64,000 bases of DNA from Hydrogenophaga sp. BPS33. Lineage in GTDB: Bacteria; Pseudomonadota; Gammaproteobacteria; Burkholderiales; Burkholderiaceae_C. The notes beneath the pieces were generated by a model. The model had not been told where the DNA came from, made no database searches, and saw nothing but the letters and a program-made list of their open reading frames with translations. The DNA lies in NCBI RefSeq assembly GCF_009859475.1, contig NZ_CP044549.1, positions 5,270,001 through 5,334,000 on the forward strand, in the 5' to 3' direction. Shown here in pieces: positions 51,861 to 63,472 of this stretch (positions within the stretch are counted from its first letter, which is position 1; each line of letters opens with the position of its first letter). A program made the translations under genes and the position numbers.

Positions 51861-52667
51861 TTACCTACGGGGTTGTGTACGGGGATGCGTTGCGCCGGGC
51901 GGCGTGTCGATGACGGTGGTCACGCCGCGCAAGCGCAGGGCGTAACCATTGGGGTAGCGCAAGTCCACGGACTGCACCGCACCCGCATAGCGTTCGGTGA
52001 GCTGGGACAACGTGCCGGTGAAGCGGCGCGTGCGCGCCAGCAGTTCGTCTGGCGTGCCACGGCCGAGCTCGATGCGCGCGCCACTGTCGAGCGCGGCGCG
52101 CCAGGTGCCGTGTTCGGTGAGTTCGAGACGTTCGAGCTCCAGGTCGAGCCGCTTGAATTCGCCGGCCAACACCTGGTACAGCGACCACACCTCGGCCGAT
52201 TTCTCGCCCGGGCCCGCCAGCTCCGGCAAACCATCACCGTCGTCGGGGCTGGCGTCGAACACCTCGCCGAGCTGGTTGACCAACTGGCCCGATCCCGACT
52301 GGCCCCACCAGGCCACGGCCTGGTGCTCTTCGAGCGTCACGCGCAGGCGGTTCGGGAATTCGCGCTGCACCACGGCCTTGCGCACCCAGGGCACGGACTC
52401 GAACAGCTGGCGCACCTGCTGCAGGTCCACGGTGAGGAAGCTGCCGGTCAGCCGCGTGCGCATCTGCGACGACAGCTGCGCGCGCAAGGTCACGGCGCTC
52501 TGGTGCGACACGTCGCCATGCACCGACATGGCCTTCACCGACCAGATCGGGTGGCGCACCAGCCAGGTCGTGAACAGGCCCAGGCTGAGCACGGCAAACA
52601 CCACGACCAGCACGTGCGTGACCACGGTCATGAGTTTGACGTCCAGGGGCAGTTCGGTGCTGGCCAT
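51861..52667 (-). CDS. ftsQ: Cell division protein FtsQ
   Basis: This 268-residue divisome protein has a cytoplasmic N-terminus, a single membrane helix (VVTHVLVVVFAVLSLGLFTTWLV, about 14-36), a POTRA domain beginning near WSVKAMSVHGDVSHQSAVTLRAQL, and a beta domain containing VPWVRKAVVQREFPNRLRVTLEEHQAVAWWG. It bridges early and late divisome proteins in the periplasm. It follows ddlB by 16 bases. Confidence 0.94.
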   Translation of the reverse strand: MASTELPLDVKLMTVVTHVLVVVFAVLSLGLFTTWLVRHPIWSVKAMSVHGDVSHQSAVTLRAQLSSQMRTRLTGSFLTVDLQQVRQLFESVPWVRKAVVQREFPNRLRVTLEEHQAVAWWGQSGSGQLVNQLGEVFDASPDDGDGLPELAGPGEKSAEVWSLYQVLAGEFKRLDLELERLELTEHGTWRAALDSGARIELGRGTPDELLARTRRFTGTLSQLTERYAGAVQSVDLRYPNGYALRLRGVTTVIDTPPGATHPRTQPRR

Positions 52668-52683
52668 GTCGTTGTTCCGTGGC

Positions 52684-53652
52684 TCAGGCGGCCTTGTGGT
52701 CCAGCGCCGCGCTGGCCAACAGTTGCACGCACAGGTCTTCGTACGACAGGCCCGCCGCCTTGGCCGACATCGGCACGAGCGAATGGCCGGTCATGCCGGG
52801 CGAGGTGTTGATCTCAAGCAACCAGGGCTTGCGGGTCTTCGCGTCGATCATCACGTCGGCGCGCGACCAGCCGCGGCAGTCGAGCGTGCGGTAGGCCTGG
52901 AGCACCAGTGCCTGGATGGCGGCCTCTTCGCCCTCGGGCAGGCCGCAGGGCACGAGGTACTTCGTGTCGTCGTTGAAGTACTTGTTCTGGTAGTCGTAGT
53001 TGCCATCGGGCGCGACGATGCGGATCACCGGCAGCGCCCTCGCCTGCTCGCCCGTGCCCAGCACCGGGCAGGTCACCTCGTCGCCGGCGATGAACTGCTC
53101 GCACATCACCAGCGGGTCCTGTCCGGCGGCGAGTTCGTAGGCTGCCGCGCATTGGTCTTCGCTCACCACCTTGGTCAGGCCGATGGTGGAGCCTTCGCGC
53201 ACTGGCTTCACGATCATGGGCGAGCCCAGGGCCTTGAACGCGGCCACCGTTTCCCCGGCGCTGCGCACCTGCCGCCAGGCCGGCGTGGCCAGGTCTTCGG
53301 CGAGCCAGATGCGCTTGGTCATGAGCTTGTCCATGGCCACGCTCGAGGCCATGACGCCGGGCCCGGTGTATGGGATGCCCAGGAGCTCCAGCGCACCCTG
53401 CACCGTGCCGTCTTCGCCGAACCGGCCATGCAGCGCGATGAAGCAGCGCTGGAAGCCTTCGCGCTGGAGTTCGTCCATGACCCGCTCTGCCGGGTCGAAG
53501 GCATGGGCGTCAACGCCTTTGGAGCGCAGCGCGGCCAGCACGCCGTTGCCCGACATCAGCGAGACCTCGCGTTCGGCGGAACGGCCACCCATGAGCACGG
53601 CCACTTTGCCGAGCGATTTCACATCCACCTTCTTCATCTCCATTGCATTCAT
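52684..53652 (-). CDS. ddlB: D-alanine-D-alanine ligase
   Basis: This 322-residue ATP-grasp ligase makes the D-Ala-D-Ala dipeptide for MurF. It shows [26 protein letters not shown] at the N-terminus, [53 protein letters not shown] and [19 protein letters not shown]. It overlaps the murC stop by four bases (ATGA). Two ATGs lie at its start (MNAMEM); the first is taken because it couples to murC. Confidence 0.96.
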   Translation of the reverse strand: MNAMEMKKVDVKSLGKVAVLMGGRSAEREVSLMSGNGVLAALRSKGVDAHAFDPAERVMDELQREGFQRCFIALHGRFGEDGTVQGALELLGIPYTGPGVMASSVAMDKLMTKRIWLAEDLATPAWRQVRSAGETVAAFKALGSPMIVKPVREGSTIGLTKVVSEDQCAAAYELAAGQDPLVMCEQFIAGDEVTCPVLGTGEQARALPVIRIVAPDGNYDYQNKYFNDDTKYLVPCGLPEGEEAAIQALVLQAYRTLDCRGWSRADVMIDAKTRKPWLLEINTSPGMTGHSLVPMSAKAAGLSYEDLCVQLLASAALDHKAA

Positions 53653-55061
53653 GCTGCCGTCCCTTGCGCCAGCTCGATCACACGACCGGCCACCGCACCC
53701 ACCGTGCCCGCGCCCATGCAGAGCACCACATCACCATCGCGCGCGTTGTCGAGCACAGCCTGCGGCATGGTGGCGATGTCGTCGATGAACACGGGTTCGA
53801 GCTTGCCGGCCACGCGCAGGGCACGCGCCAGCGAACGGCCGTCGGCTGCGACGATGGGGGCTTCACCCGCGGCATACACCTCGGCCAGCAGCACCGCGTC
53901 GGCCTGGCCGATCACCTTGACGAAGTCTTCGAAGCAATCGCGCGTGCGGGTGTAGCGGTGCGGCTGGAACGCCAGCACCAGACGCCGACCCGGGAAGGCG
54001 CCACGCGCGGCCGCCAGCGTGGCCGCCATTTCCACCGGGTGGTGGCCGTAGTCGTCGACCACGGTGATGCGGCCGCTGCCATCGGCCAGGCGGGCTTCGC
54101 CGTACGACTGGAAGCGCCGGCCCACGCCCTTGAACTCGGCCAGCGCCTGTTGCACAGCGGCATCGGGCACGTTCAACTCCACCGCGATACCGATGGCGGC
54201 CAGTGCGTTGAGCACGTTGTGCCTGCCGGGCAGGTTGAGCACCACCGGCAGGTCGGGCAGCTCCACGCCGTTGCGGCGCTGCACGGTGAAGTGCATCTGC
54301 GTGCCGACCGAGCGCACATCGATGGCGCGCACCTGCGCGTCTTCGGAGAAGCCGTAGCTGGTGATGGGGCGCGCGATCTGCGGCAGGATCTCGCGGATCG
54401 CGGCGTCGTCCACGCACACCACGGCCGCGCCGTAGAACGGCATCTTGTGCAGGAAGTCCACGAAGGCCGACTTGAGCTTGCCGAAATCGTGGCCGTAGGT
54501 GTCCATGTGGTCGGCGTCGATGTTGGTCACGACGGAGAGCACTGGCAGCAGGTTGAGGAACGAGGCGTCGGACTCGTCGGCCTCGACCACGATGTACTCG
54601 CCCGCGCCCAGCTGCGCGTTGGCGCCGGCGCTGTTGAGCCGGCCACCGATCACGAAGGTCGGGTCCATGCCGGCGGCGGCCAGCACGCTGGCCACCAGGC
54701 TGGTGGTGGTGGTCTTGCCATGCGTGCCAGCAATGGCCACGCCTTTCTTCATGCGCATCAGCTCGGCGAGCATCACGGCGCGCGGCACGACCGGAATCAG
54801 CTTGGCGTGGGCCGCCGCCACCTCGGGGTTGTCGGCCTTCACGGCGGTCGAGGTGACGATGGCGTCGGCCCCTTCGATGTAGGCGGCATCGTGGCCCACG
54901 AACACCTCGGCGCCCATGGCCACCAGGCGGCGCGTGGCGGTGCTCTCGCCCAGGTCGCTGCCAGTGATGCGGTAACCCTGGTTGAGCAGCACCTCTGCGA
55001 TGCCGCTCATGCCGGCACCGCCAATGCCCACGAAGTGGATGTGTCGGATGGCGTGCTTCAT
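53649..55061 (-). CDS. murC: UDP-N-acetylmuramate-L-alanine ligase
   Basis: This 470-residue Mur ligase adds L-Ala to UDP-MurNAc. It shows [23 protein letters not shown] (UDP site), [20 protein letters not shown] (ATP loop), [25 protein letters not shown] and [15 protein letters not shown]. Length matches MurC of E. coli (491) within family range. It overlaps both murG and ddlB by four bases. It is distinct from mpl at 11101-12486, which shares the fold. Confidence 0.97.
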   Translation of the reverse strand: MKHAIRHIHFVGIGGAGMSGIAEVLLNQGYRITGSDLGESTATRRLVAMGAEVFVGHDAAYIEGADAIVTSTAVKADNPEVAAAHAKLIPVVPRAVMLAELMRMKKGVAIAGTHGKTTTTSLVASVLAAAGMDPTFVIGGRLNSAGANAQLGAGEYIVVEADESDASFLNLLPVLSVVTNIDADHMDTYGHDFGKLKSAFVDFLHKMPFYGAAVVCVDDAAIREILPQIARPITSYGFSEDAQVRAIDVRSVGTQMHFTVQRRNGVELPDLPVVLNLPGRHNVLNALAAIGIAVELNVPDAAVQQALAEFKGVGRRFQSYGEARLADGSGRITVVDDYGHHPVEMAATLAAARGAFPGRRLVLAFQPHRYTRTRDCFEDFVKVIGQADAVLLAEVYAAGEAPIVAADGRSLARALRVAGKLEPVFIDDIATMPQAVLDNARDGDVVLCMGAGTVGAVAGRVIELAQGTAA

Positions 55062-56134
55062 GCTGTCGGAACTTTCGCAAGTTGCTCGCACGCGGCCACG
55101 ACGGCCGCCACGGCTTCGGTTTTTTTCAAGGCATGGGCCTTCTCGGCCATGGCCAGCAACTGCTCGCGCTGCACGGTCTGCAGGATCTGGGCGAGCCGCT
55201 GGGGGGTGAGTTCGGCCTGAGGCATGAGCCAGGCCGCGCCGGCGTCGACGAGGAAGCGGGCGTTGGTGGTCTGGTGGTCGTCCACCGCGGCGGGGAACGG
55301 CACGAACAGCGCGGCCGCGCCCAGGGCGGCGATTTCGGTGACGGTGCTCGCGCCACTGCGGCAGACGATGAGGTCGGCCTCGGCAAAGGCTTTCGCGGTG
55401 TCGTCGATGAAGGGCGTGAGCTCGGCCTGGATGCCGGCGGCCACATAGTTGGCGCGCAGCGCGTCGATCTGTTTCTCGCCGCTCTGGTGGGTAACCTGGG
55501 GCTGCTGCACCTTGGGCAGCAGGGCCAGCGCCAGCGGCACCACGTCGTTGAGCGCCTTGGCGCCCAGGCTGCCGCCCACCACCAGCAGGCGCAACGGGCC
55601 GCTGCGGCCGGCAAAACGCTCGGCCGGCGCGGGCTGTTGCAGGAAGGCCGCGCGCAGCGGGTTGCCGACCCACTGGGCCTTCTTGAACACGTTAGGGAAG
55701 GCGGTGAACACCCGATCGGCCACACCGGCCAGCACGCGGTTGGCCATGCCTGCGATGGAGTTCTGTTCGTGCAGCACCAGCGGCTTGCCGGCGAGCACAC
55801 CCATCATGCCGCCCGGGAAGGTGATGTAGCCGCCCAGACCCACCACCACGTCAGGCTTGACCCGCCGCACCACTTGCAGCGACTGCCAGAAGGCGCGCAG
55901 CAGACGCAGCGGCAGCAGGGCCAGCGTGACCAGACCCTTGCCGCGCACGCCGCCGAAATCGATGGTCTCCAGCGCGAAGCCGCGCGGCGGCACGAGCCGG
56001 CTTTCCATGCTGCCGGGCGCGCCCAGCCAATGCACGCGCCAGCCCCGCTCACGCAAGGCTTCGGCCACGGCCAGGCCAGGAAAGATGTGGCCGCCGGTGC
56101 CGCCGGCCATGATGAGAGCGCAAGGGGCGGTCAC
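55058..56134 (-). CDS. murG: UDP-GlcNAc:undecaprenyl-PP-MurNAc-pentapeptide transferase
   Basis: This 358-residue peripheral membrane glycosyltransferase makes lipid II from lipid I. It shows [24 protein letters not shown] (first G-loop), [49 protein letters not shown] (second G-loop) and [40 protein letters not shown] with UDP-GlcNAc-binding residues. It overlaps ftsW and murC by four bases each. Confidence 0.97.
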   Translation of the reverse strand: MTAPCALIMAGGTGGHIFPGLAVAEALRERGWRVHWLGAPGSMESRLVPPRGFALETIDFGGVRGKGLVTLALLPLRLLRAFWQSLQVVRRVKPDVVVGLGGYITFPGGMMGVLAGKPLVLHEQNSIAGMANRVLAGVADRVFTAFPNVFKKAQWVGNPLRAAFLQQPAPAERFAGRSGPLRLLVVGGSLGAKALNDVVPLALALLPKVQQPQVTHQSGEKQIDALRANYVAAGIQAELTPFIDDTAKAFAEADLIVCRSGASTVTEIAALGAAALFVPFPAAVDDHQTTNARFLVDAGAAWLMPQAELTPQRLAQILQTVQREQLLAMAEKAHALKKTEAVAAVVAACEQLAKVPTA

Positions 56135-57465
56135 GCGCGGCCCCCTTTCATCATCTGGCGGTTCTCGTAGTCAACGCGCAGCACGATCGCCAGCGCCACC
56201 AGATTGAGCAGAATTGCCGACCCGCCGTAACTCATCAAGGGCAAGGTCAGGCCCTTGGTGGGCAACGCGCCCAGGTTCACGCCGATGTTGATGAAGGCCT
56301 GGAAGCCCATCCACAAACCGATGCCCTGCGCCACCAGACCGGCAAACACCTGGTCGAGCGCGATCGCCTGGCGGCCGATGTGCATGATGCGGCGCGTGAG
56401 CCACAGGAACAGGCCGATCAGCACCACCACGCCCAGCAGGCCGAACTCCTCACCGATCACGGCCAGCAGGAAGTCGGTGTGCGCCTCGGGCAGCCAGTGC
56501 AGCTTCTCCACGCTGCCCCCCAGGCCCACGCCGAAGATCTCGCCACGCCCGAACGCGATCAGCGAGTGCGAGAGCTGATAACCCTTGCCCAGGGCGTGCT
56601 CCACGCTCCAGGGGTCCAGATAGGCGAACACGCGCTGGCGGCGGAATTCGCTGGTCATGACCATGAGCGCGAACGCCCCCACGACCACGAGCGCCATCAG
56701 GAAGAACATGCGCGCGTTCACGCCGCCCAGGAACAGGATGCCCATGGCGATCACCACGATCACCATGAAGGCGCCCATGTCCGGCTCGGCCAGCAGCAAC
56801 ATGCCCACGACGCCCACGGCCACGGCCATCGGCGCCACCGCCTTGAAGAAGCGTTCCTTCACTTCCATCTTGCGCACCATGTAGCTGGCGGCGTACATCA
56901 CCACGGCCAGCTTGGCCAGCTCCGAGGGCTGGAAGTTCATGATGCCCAGCGGAATCCAGCGCCGCGCGCCATTCACGGCCAGGCCAATAAAGGGCACCAG
57001 CACCAGCACCAGCAGCACCAGGGCCACGGCAAACATCCAGGGCGCAAGCCTCTCCCAGGCCTTCATGGGGAACTGGAACGCCACCATCGCGGCCACCACG
57101 CCGATCACCATGGCCATGCCATGGCGCAGCACGAAATGGCTCTGCGCGTAATTGCCAAAGCGCGGGTTGTCGGGCAAGGCGATGGAGGCCGAATACACCA
57201 TCACCAGGCCCCAGGCCAGCAACGACACCACCACCCACAGAAGCGGCTGGTCAAAGCCGAGTTCGCGCACGGCGACGTTGCGCGTGCCGGCGTAGGTGCG
57301 GTTGGACAGGCGCACCGGCAGGTCGTCGCGCGAAGTGCCACCGGCGAGCGCGCCCGCCAGGTCGCGGCCCGGCCAGCGCGGCATCAGGCCTGCCAGGGCA
57401 GAGCGCACGCGCTGGCCCCAGGGTGCGCGGTTGCGCTGGGCGGCGGCGGTTGCGGTCTTCTTCAC
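56131..57465 (-). CDS. ftsW: Septal SEDS glycosyltransferase FtsW
   Basis: This 444-residue protein has about ten membrane helices and an unusually long cytoplasmic N-terminus of about 75 residues before [27 protein letters not shown]. It shows [101 protein letters not shown], and [13 protein letters not shown]. It polymerises septal peptidoglycan with FtsI. It overlaps murD and murG by four bases. Confidence 0.95.
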   Translation of the reverse strand: MKKTATAAAQRNRAPWGQRVRSALAGLMPRWPGRDLAGALAGGTSRDDLPVRLSNRTYAGTRNVAVRELGFDQPLLWVVVSLLAWGLVMVYSASIALPDNPRFGNYAQSHFVLRHGMAMVIGVVAAMVAFQFPMKAWERLAPWMFAVALVLLVLVLVPFIGLAVNGARRWIPLGIMNFQPSELAKLAVVMYAASYMVRKMEVKERFFKAVAPMAVAVGVVGMLLLAEPDMGAFMVIVVIAMGILFLGGVNARMFFLMALVVVGAFALMVMTSEFRRQRVFAYLDPWSVEHALGKGYQLSHSLIAFGRGEIFGVGLGGSVEKLHWLPEAHTDFLLAVIGEEFGLLGVVVLIGLFLWLTRRIMHIGRQAIALDQVFAGLVAQGIGLWMGFQAFINIGVNLGALPTKGLTLPLMSYGGSAILLNLVALAIVLRVDYENRQMMKGGRA

Positions 57466-59333
57466 AGGCTGCCCTCCAGGCCGTTGCCCATCTCGGCGGC
57501 CAGTTCGTTCACCGCTTCGACGAAGACGCGGGCACGGTGTTCGTAGTGGTCGAACATGTCCAGGCTGGCGCAGGCGGGCGACATCAGCACCGCATCGCCG
57601 GCATGGGCCTGCTGCGACGCGAGAATCACCGCCTCGGGCAGCGTGGTGGCGTCGAATTGCGGCACGGACACCCGCTCCAGCGCGGCCGCCACGGCTTCCC
57701 GGATGCGGCCCGCATCGCGGCCGATGTACACGACGGCGCGGGCGAAACGCGCCAGCGGCTCGGACAGAGGCGCGAAGTCCTGGCCCTTGCCGTCGCCGCC
57801 GAGGATGACCACCAGCTTGCGGTCCACGCCCAGGCCATTCACCGCCGCGAGCGTGGCGCCCACGTTGGTGCCTTTGCTGTCGTCGAAATACTCGACCTCG
57901 TCGACGATGCCCACGGGTTCGACGCGGTGCGGCTCGCCGCGGTACTCGCGCAGGCCGTGCAGCATGGGCGCGAGTGCGGCGCCGGTGGACGTTGCCAGTG
58001 CCAATGCCGCCAGCGCGTTGGCGGCGTTGTGGCGGCCACGGATGCGCAAGGCTTCCACGGGCATGAGGCGCTGGAAGTACAGCTCTTCCTCTTCGTCGGC
58101 CGCGCGGCCACGCTTGCGCGTTTCGTCCAGCGCCAGCGCGCGCACCAGCCAGCTCATGCCGTTGACGGTTTCAATGCCCCAGTCACCGGGGCGCGTGGGG
58201 GCGTCCAGCCCGAACGTGACCCAGGGCCTGGCGCTTTGCTGGCGGTTGCGGTTGCCCACCTTCACCGTGACCAGGCCCGGCTTCATCGCCAAGACCTGCG
58301 GGTCGTCGCGGTTGAGCAGCATGAGCGCCTGCGCGCCGAACACCGCCGTCTTGGCTTGCGCGTAGGCGGCCATGCTGCCGTGCCAGTCGAGGTGGTCTTC
58401 GGTGAGGTTGAGCACGGTGGCGGCGGTGGGCACGGTGGCCCAGTCGCCACCGGCGGTGCGGTCGAGCTGGAAGCTGGAGAGTTCGAGCACCCATGCCTGG
58501 GGCAGGTGCGCGGGTTGCGGCGGCTCCACGGGCGGTGGCACGAGCTGGGTCGGCGCGTCGTCGTCTTCGGCGGGCGTGGGCGCCACCTCCAACGCGTCGC
58601 CTTCTTCGGCATCGCTTTCTTCGGTGTCGCTTAACGTGCCCTCATCGAGCAGGCTGGCCTGCGCATCGGGTTCGGGGATGTCTTCTTGCGCCGGGGCCTC
58701 GGCCTGGTGCGCTGCGGCCGCGGCAGCCTGTGCCGCCGCTGCAGCCGCTTCGGCCTGCTCGGCTTGTGCTTTTTCCTGCGCTTCGGCGGCGGCCCGCTCG
58801 TCGTCGGCCTTCTGCGCCACCGCTTCGTGGTCCAGCGCGGCGGACAGCACGTCCAGCAGGTTGGGGCCGATGTTGCCGGCCACGGCCACGTTCAAGCCGG
58901 CGCGTTGCAGCAGCAGGCCCGTGAGGGAAGTGACCGTGGTCTTGCCGTTGGTGCCGGTGATGGCCAGCACCTTCGGGCGGTACGGCAGGCGCTCGCGCTG
59001 CGCCAGCCCGCGCAAGGCACGCGCGAACAGATCCAGCTCGCCGACCAGCGCCACGCCGTGTTCCTGCGCCCAGGCAAACGCCAGCTGCAGCAGCTCGGGT
59101 GCCAGGCCTGGGCTGCGCGCGATCAGGCTCCATTCGGCGCGCGCCAGCAAGGCGTCGTCGAACGGCCCCGCCACGAACTGGGCGTCGGGGCATTCGGTGC
59201 GCAGCACGGCAAGCTGCGGCGGCGCCTCGCGCGTGTCGGCCACGGTTACGCGCGCACCCTGGCGCGCGCACCAGCGCGCCATGGCCAGGCCGGAGGCGCC
59301 CAGACCGAGGATGAGGACGGACTGCTCGTTCAT
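57462..59333 (-). CDS. murD: UDP-N-acetylmuramoyl-L-alanine-D-glutamate ligase with large internal insertion
   Basis: This Mur ligase adds D-Glu. It has 623 residues against about 440 for E. coli MurD. It shows [100 protein letters not shown] and [23 protein letters not shown]. Between GNIGPNLLD and [10 protein letters not shown], residues about 166-279 form an Ala/Glu/Gln-rich helix-like stretch then an acidic Pro-rich stretch. A smaller charged insertion, [17 protein letters not shown], follows later. The catalytic motifs are intact, so the enzyme is probably active. Confidence 0.93.
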   Translation of the reverse strand: MNEQSVLILGLGASGLAMARWCARQGARVTVADTREAPPQLAVLRTECPDAQFVAGPFDDALLARAEWSLIARSPGLAPELLQLAFAWAQEHGVALVGELDLFARALRGLAQRERLPYRPKVLAITGTNGKTTVTSLTGLLLQRAGLNVAVAGNIGPNLLDVLSAALDHEAVAQKADDERAAAEAQEKAQAEQAEAAAAAAQAAAAAAHQAEAPAQEDIPEPDAQASLLDEGTLSDTEESDAEEGDALEVAPTPAEDDDAPTQLVPPPVEPPQPAHLPQAWVLELSSFQLDRTAGGDWATVPTAATVLNLTEDHLDWHGSMAAYAQAKTAVFGAQALMLLNRDDPQVLAMKPGLVTVKVGNRNRQQSARPWVTFGLDAPTRPGDWGIETVNGMSWLVRALALDETRKRGRAADEEEELYFQRLMPVEALRIRGRHNAANALAALALATSTGAALAPMLHGLREYRGEPHRVEPVGIVDEVEYFDDSKGTNVGATLAAVNGLGVDRKLVVILGGDGKGQDFAPLSEPLARFARAVVYIGRDAGRIREAVAAALERVSVPQFDATTLPEAVILASQQAHAGDAVLMSPACASLDMFDHYEHRARVFVEAVNELAAEMGNGLEGSL

Positions 59334-60508
59334 CTCAGTTTCAAAGTCGACAGGCCGACCAGGCACAACAACATGGTGATGATCCAGAAGCGCACGACGA
59401 CCTGCGTCTCCTTCCAGCCCTTCTTCTCGTAGTGGTGGTGCAGCGGCGCCATCTGGAACAGGCGCCGGCCCGTGCCGTAGCGGCGCTTGGTGTATTTGAA
59501 CCAGGTCACCTGCAACATGACCGAGAGCGCCTCGACCACGAAGATGCCACCCATGATGGCCAGCACGATTTCCTGGCGCACGATCACGGCGATCGTGCCC
59601 AGCGCGCCACCGAGCGCGAGCGCGCCCACGTCGCCCATGAAGACCTGCGCCGGGTGGGTGTTGAACCACAGAAAGGCCAGGCCCGCGCCGGCCATCGCGG
59701 CGCAGAAGATCAAGAGCTCGCCCGCGCCGGGAATGTGCGGCAGCAGCAGGTATTTCGCAAACACCGAGTTGCCGGTGACGTAGCAGAACACGCCCAGCGC
59801 CGAACCGACCATGACCACCGGCATGATCGCCAGGCCGTCCAGGCCGTCGGTGAGGTTCACCGCGTTGCTCGAGCCGACGATGACCAGGTAGGTCATGATC
59901 ACGAAGCCGGCCACGCCCAGCGGGTAGCTGATTTCCTTGAAGAAGGGCACCAGCAGACCGGCCTGCGGCGGCATGTCGAGCGAGAAGCCCGAGCTGATCC
60001 AGGCCACGAACAGCTCGAACACGCGTTCGTTGCTGGTGCCGGAGACGGCGAACACGAGGTAGAACGCGGCCACCAGGCCGATCACCGACTGCCAGAAATA
60101 CTTCTCGCGCGAGCGCATGCCCTCGGGGTCTTTCTTGACGACCTTGCGCCAGTCGTCCACCCAGCCGATCGCACCGAAACCCAGGGTGACCAGCAGCACG
60201 ATCCAGACGAAGCGGTTGGACAAGTCGAACCACAGCAGCGTGGACAGCGCGATCGCGAACAGGATCAACACGCCGCCCATGGTGGGCGTTCCCCCTTTGC
60301 TCAGGTGGGTCTGCATGGCGTATTCGCGGATCGGCTGGCCGATCTTGAGGGCGGCGAGCCGGCGGATGAAGTACGGGCCCGCCACGAGACCCACCAGCAG
60401 CGCGGTCATGGCCGCCATCACCGCACGGAAGGTGAGGTACTGGAACACCCGCAGGAAACCGAAATCGGGTGAGAGGCTTTGCAGCCACATGGCCAGGCTA
60501 AGCAGCAT
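59330..60508 (-). CDS. mraY: Phospho-N-acetylmuramoyl-pentapeptide transferase
   Basis: This 392-residue enzyme with ten membrane helices makes lipid I from UDP-MurNAc-pentapeptide and undecaprenyl phosphate. It shows [38 protein letters not shown] (catalytic Asp pair), [43 protein letters not shown] and [17 protein letters not shown]. Length is typical of betaproteobacterial MraY. It overlaps murF by 11 bases and murD by four. Confidence 0.97.
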   Translation of the reverse strand: MLLSLAMWLQSLSPDFGFLRVFQYLTFRAVMAAMTALLVGLVAGPYFIRRLAALKIGQPIREYAMQTHLSKGGTPTMGGVLILFAIALSTLLWFDLSNRFVWIVLLVTLGFGAIGWVDDWRKVVKKDPEGMRSREKYFWQSVIGLVAAFYLVFAVSGTSNERVFELFVAWISSGFSLDMPPQAGLLVPFFKEISYPLGVAGFVIMTYLVIVGSSNAVNLTDGLDGLAIMPVVMVGSALGVFCYVTGNSVFAKYLLLPHIPGAGELLIFCAAMAGAGLAFLWFNTHPAQVFMGDVGALALGGALGTIAVIVRQEIVLAIMGGIFVVEALSVMLQVTWFKYTKRRYGTGRRLFQMAPLHHHYEKKGWKETQVVVRFWIITMLLCLVGLSTLKLR

Positions 60509-61919
60509 GGAGAGGGTCCTTTTTGTTCGAGCCGGCGTGCGCGGGGTCCAGCGCCTGCAGGGCCTGCACCACACGCTCCATGCGCATGAAACGCGAGCCC
60601 TTGACGAGCACGCTCTTGAAGATGGGGCGGTCGTCGCGCACCAGCGCGCAAACGGCGCCGGCAAGCGCCGGCACTTCAGCCCAGTGCACGACTTGGGGCA
60701 GCGCCGCGCTGGCCTGGCGCATCCAGTCGCCACTCACGTGCACGGCCTCGATGCCACGCGCCAGCGCGTGGCGCAGCACTTCCTCGTGGAAGGCCATTCC
60801 CTGTTCACCGACTTCGCCCATGTCGCCCAGCACCAGCAGGCGCGGCGCGGGCAGCTCGGCGAGCACGTCGATGGCGGCGCGCACGGAGTCGGGGTTGGCG
60901 TTGTAGGTGTCGTCGATCAGCGTGAGCTTGCGCTCCTCCACGCGCACAGCCAGGGCACGCGAGCGTCCACCGACCGGCTCGAAGCCGTCGAGGCCGCGCA
61001 CCACAGCGTCCAGCGCCACGCCGGCGGCGAGCGCACAGGCGGTGGCGGCCAGCGCATTGCGCACGTTGTGGCGGCCGGCGATGCGAAGCCGCACCGTGGC
61101 CTCACCGGGGGGGGACGCGAGGTCCAGCACCCAGGCGCCCTCGGCCCACTCGGTCCGCAGGGCCTTCACGTCGGCGTCGGGGTCGCTGTCGCTGAAAGTC
61201 AGCACGCGGCGCGCGCCGGCGAACCCGTGCCACAACGGCGTGTAGGTATCGTCGGACGGGAACACCGCCGTGCCCTGCTCGTCCAGGGCCTGGATCACCG
61301 AGCCGTTCTCGCGCGCCACGGCTTCTACCGTGGCCATGAATTCGAGATGCTCGCGCTGCGCGTTGTTCACCAAGGCCACGGTGGGCCGGGCCAGTGCGGC
61401 GAGCTCGGCGATTTCGCCCGGGTGGTTCATGCCCAGCTCGACCACCGAGAGTCGGTGCGCCGCCTGCAGGCGCAGCAGCGTGAGCGGCACGCCGATGTCG
61501 TTGTTGAAATTGCCTTGTGTGGCATGCGCGGCCTCGCCCGCGGCAGCGCGCAGGATGGACGCGATCATCTGCGTGACGGTGGTCTTGCCGTTGCTGCCGG
61601 TGACGGCGATCAACGGCAGCTCGAACTGGCTGCGCCACAGGCGCGAGAGCTCGCCCAGCGCGCGGCGCGTGTCGGGCACTTCCACGCCGGGCAGGCCGGC
61701 CTGCGCCAGGCCCTGGTGGGCGATGGCGGCCAGCGCGCCTTGCGCTTGCGCCTGCGGCAGGAAGTCGTGCGCGTCGAAGCGCTCCCCCTGGAGCGCGACG
61801 AACAGGTCACCCGGCTGCAGGCTGCGGGTGTCGGTGTGCACGCGGGAGAAAGACAGGTCGGGCTGGCCCACCACGCGGGCGCCCGTGAGTTGCGGCAGCA
61901 GCTGGCCCAGGGTCTTCAT
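60498..61919 (-). CDS. murF: UDP-MurNAc-tripeptide-D-alanyl-D-alanine ligase
   Basis: This 473-residue Mur ligase joins D-Ala-D-Ala to the UDP-MurNAc-tripeptide. It shows [28 protein letters not shown] at the N-terminus, [71 protein letters not shown] and [14 protein letters not shown]. It overlaps murE by four bases and mraY by 11. Confidence 0.97.
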   Translation of the reverse strand: MKTLGQLLPQLTGARVVGQPDLSFSRVHTDTRSLQPGDLFVALQGERFDAHDFLPQAQAQGALAAIAHQGLAQAGLPGVEVPDTRRALGELSRLWRSQFELPLIAVTGSNGKTTVTQMIASILRAAAGEAAHATQGNFNNDIGVPLTLLRLQAAHRLSVVELGMNHPGEIAELAALARPTVALVNNAQREHLEFMATVEAVARENGSVIQALDEQGTAVFPSDDTYTPLWHGFAGARRVLTFSDSDPDADVKALRTEWAEGAWVLDLASPPGEATVRLRIAGRHNVRNALAATACALAAGVALDAVVRGLDGFEPVGGRSRALAVRVEERKLTLIDDTYNANPDSVRAAIDVLAELPAPRLLVLGDMGEVGEQGMAFHEEVLRHALARGIEAVHVSGDWMRQASAALPQVVHWAEVPALAGAVCALVRDDRPIFKSVLVKGSRFMRMERVVQALQALDPAHAGSNKKDPLHAA

Positions 61920-63472
61920 GCGTGCACCCCGTTGCCGGCGCGGCGCGCGAGCGCCTGGCGGGCCTGTTCCAGATCGGAGAAAGGTTTCTTCACACCCTGC
62001 GCGTCCTGGTAGTCCTCGTGGCCCTTGCCGGCGATCAGCACCACGTCGCGCGCGCCAGCGCGGGCCACGGCCAGGGCGATGGCGCGTGCGCGATCGGGCT
62101 CGACCATGGCCGCATCGGGCGCGCTCAGGCCGGCCACCATCTGGCGCAGGATCTGCTGCGGGTCCTCGCTGCGCGGGTTGTCGCTGGTGAACACGGTGCG
62201 CGTGGCTTCGCGCTCGGCGGCTGCGGCCATCATCGGGCGCTTGCGCGCATCGCGGTCGCCGCCACAGCCCACCACCACCCAGAGCGCGCCGCCGCGTTTG
62301 CGGGCCAGCGGTTGCAGCGCCTGCAAGGCCTTCTCCAGCGCGTCGGACGTGTGCGCATAGTCGACCAGCACCAGCGGCTGGCCAGGCCCCGCGCCGGCCA
62401 GCTCCATGCGGCCAGGCACCGGCGTGAGCGCGGCGCAGGCGCTGACGGCATCGGCCATCGGCACGCCCAAGGCGCGCGCCGAGGCCAGCACGCACAGCAG
62501 GTTCGATACGTTGTAGCGCCCTACCAACGGCAGGCTCAAGGCGTGCGTGGCCATCACGCGGCCCTGGGCATCGCGCTCGCCCACCTGGAAGGCCATGCCG
62601 CTGTCGGTGAAGACCAGGTCCTGTGCGAACAGGCGCGCCTTGGCGATGCGCTGGTGCGCAGCCGGGTCGGCGGATTCGATCGCCACGGTCCACAGGCCCA
62701 GCCCCCGCGCGGCCAGCTTGGCGGCCAGGCCGACACCGCGCACGTCGTCGAGGTTGACCACGGCGCAGGCCAGGCCGGGCCAGTCGAACAGCGCGGCCTT
62801 GGCATTCCAGTAGGCTTCCATGCTGCCGTGGAAATCGAGATGGTCCTGCGTGAAATTGGTGAACACCGCCACGCGCAATTGCGTGGCGTTGAGCCGGCCT
62901 TCCACCAGACCGATCGACGAGGCTTCGATGGCGCAGGCCTTGAGGCCTTCGCGCACGAAGCGGCGCAGCTCCGTCTGCAGCATCACCGGGTCGGGCGTGG
63001 TCAGGCCGGTGGGCACCAGCGACGGGGCATCGGCACCGGGCGCCGGCGCACGGCCCATGCCCAGCGTGCCCACCACCGCGCAAGGCTTCTGGCAGGCCGA
63101 GAGCAGTTGCGCCATCCACCAGGCGGTGGAAGTCTTGCCGTTGGTGCCGGTGATGGCGACCATGTCGAGTTCGGCGCTCGGCGTGCCGTGGAATTCGCTG
63201 GCGATCGCACCCGCCAGGTTCTTCAGGCCCGGCACCGCCACCACGCGTTCGTCGTCGAACCCATAAGGCTCGACCCGGTCGTGCTCTACCAGCGCCGCCA
63301 CGGCGCCCGCACCCAGCGCGGCCGCCACGAAGCGGCGCCCATCGGTGGCCGCTCCGGGCCAGGCCACGAAGCCGTCGCCCGCCTGCACACGGCGGCTGTC
63401 GCAATGCAACGCGCCGACGGCGCGTTCATGCAACCAGTCGGCCACGGCGGTGGGCTTGGTGATGACCTGCAT
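61916..63472 (-). CDS. murE: UDP-MurNAc-L-alanyl-D-glutamate-2,6-diaminopimelate ligase
   Basis: This 518-residue Mur ligase adds meso-diaminopimelate. It shows [94 protein letters not shown] and VFTSDNPRSEDPQQIL. The DNPR motif selects meso-diaminopimelate over lysine, matching a Gram-negative wall. The start overlaps the ftsI stop by one base (TGATG). Confidence 0.97.
   Translation of the reverse strand: MQVITKPTAVADWLHERAVGALHCDSRRVQAGDGFVAWPGAATDGRRFVAAALGAGAVAALVEHDRVEPYGFDDERVVAVPGLKNLAGAIASEFHGTPSAELDMVAITGTNGKTSTAWWMAQLLSACQKPCAVVGTLGMGRAPAPGADAPSLVPTGLTTPDPVMLQTELRRFVREGLKACAIEASSIGLVEGRLNATQLRVAVFTNFTQDHLDFHGSMEAYWNAKAALFDWPGLACAVVNLDDVRGVGLAAKLAARGLGLWTVAIESADPAAHQRIAKARLFAQDLVFTDSGMAFQVGERDAQGRVMATHALSLPLVGRYNVSNLLCVLASARALGVPMADAVSACAALTPVPGRMELAGAGPGQPLVLVDYAHTSDALEKALQALQPLARKRGGALWVVVGCGGDRDARKRPMMAAAAEREATRTVFTSDNPRSEDPQQILRQMVAGLSAPDAAMVEPDRARAIALAVARAGARDVVLIAGKGHEDYQDAQGVKKPFSDLEQARQALARRAGNGVHA

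Noticed and set aside
57462..60488. Single giant protein fusing MraY region and MurD
   Set aside because: The upstream part is an out-of-frame reading of mraY. The MurD start at 59333 overlaps the mraY stop by four bases as expected in this cluster.
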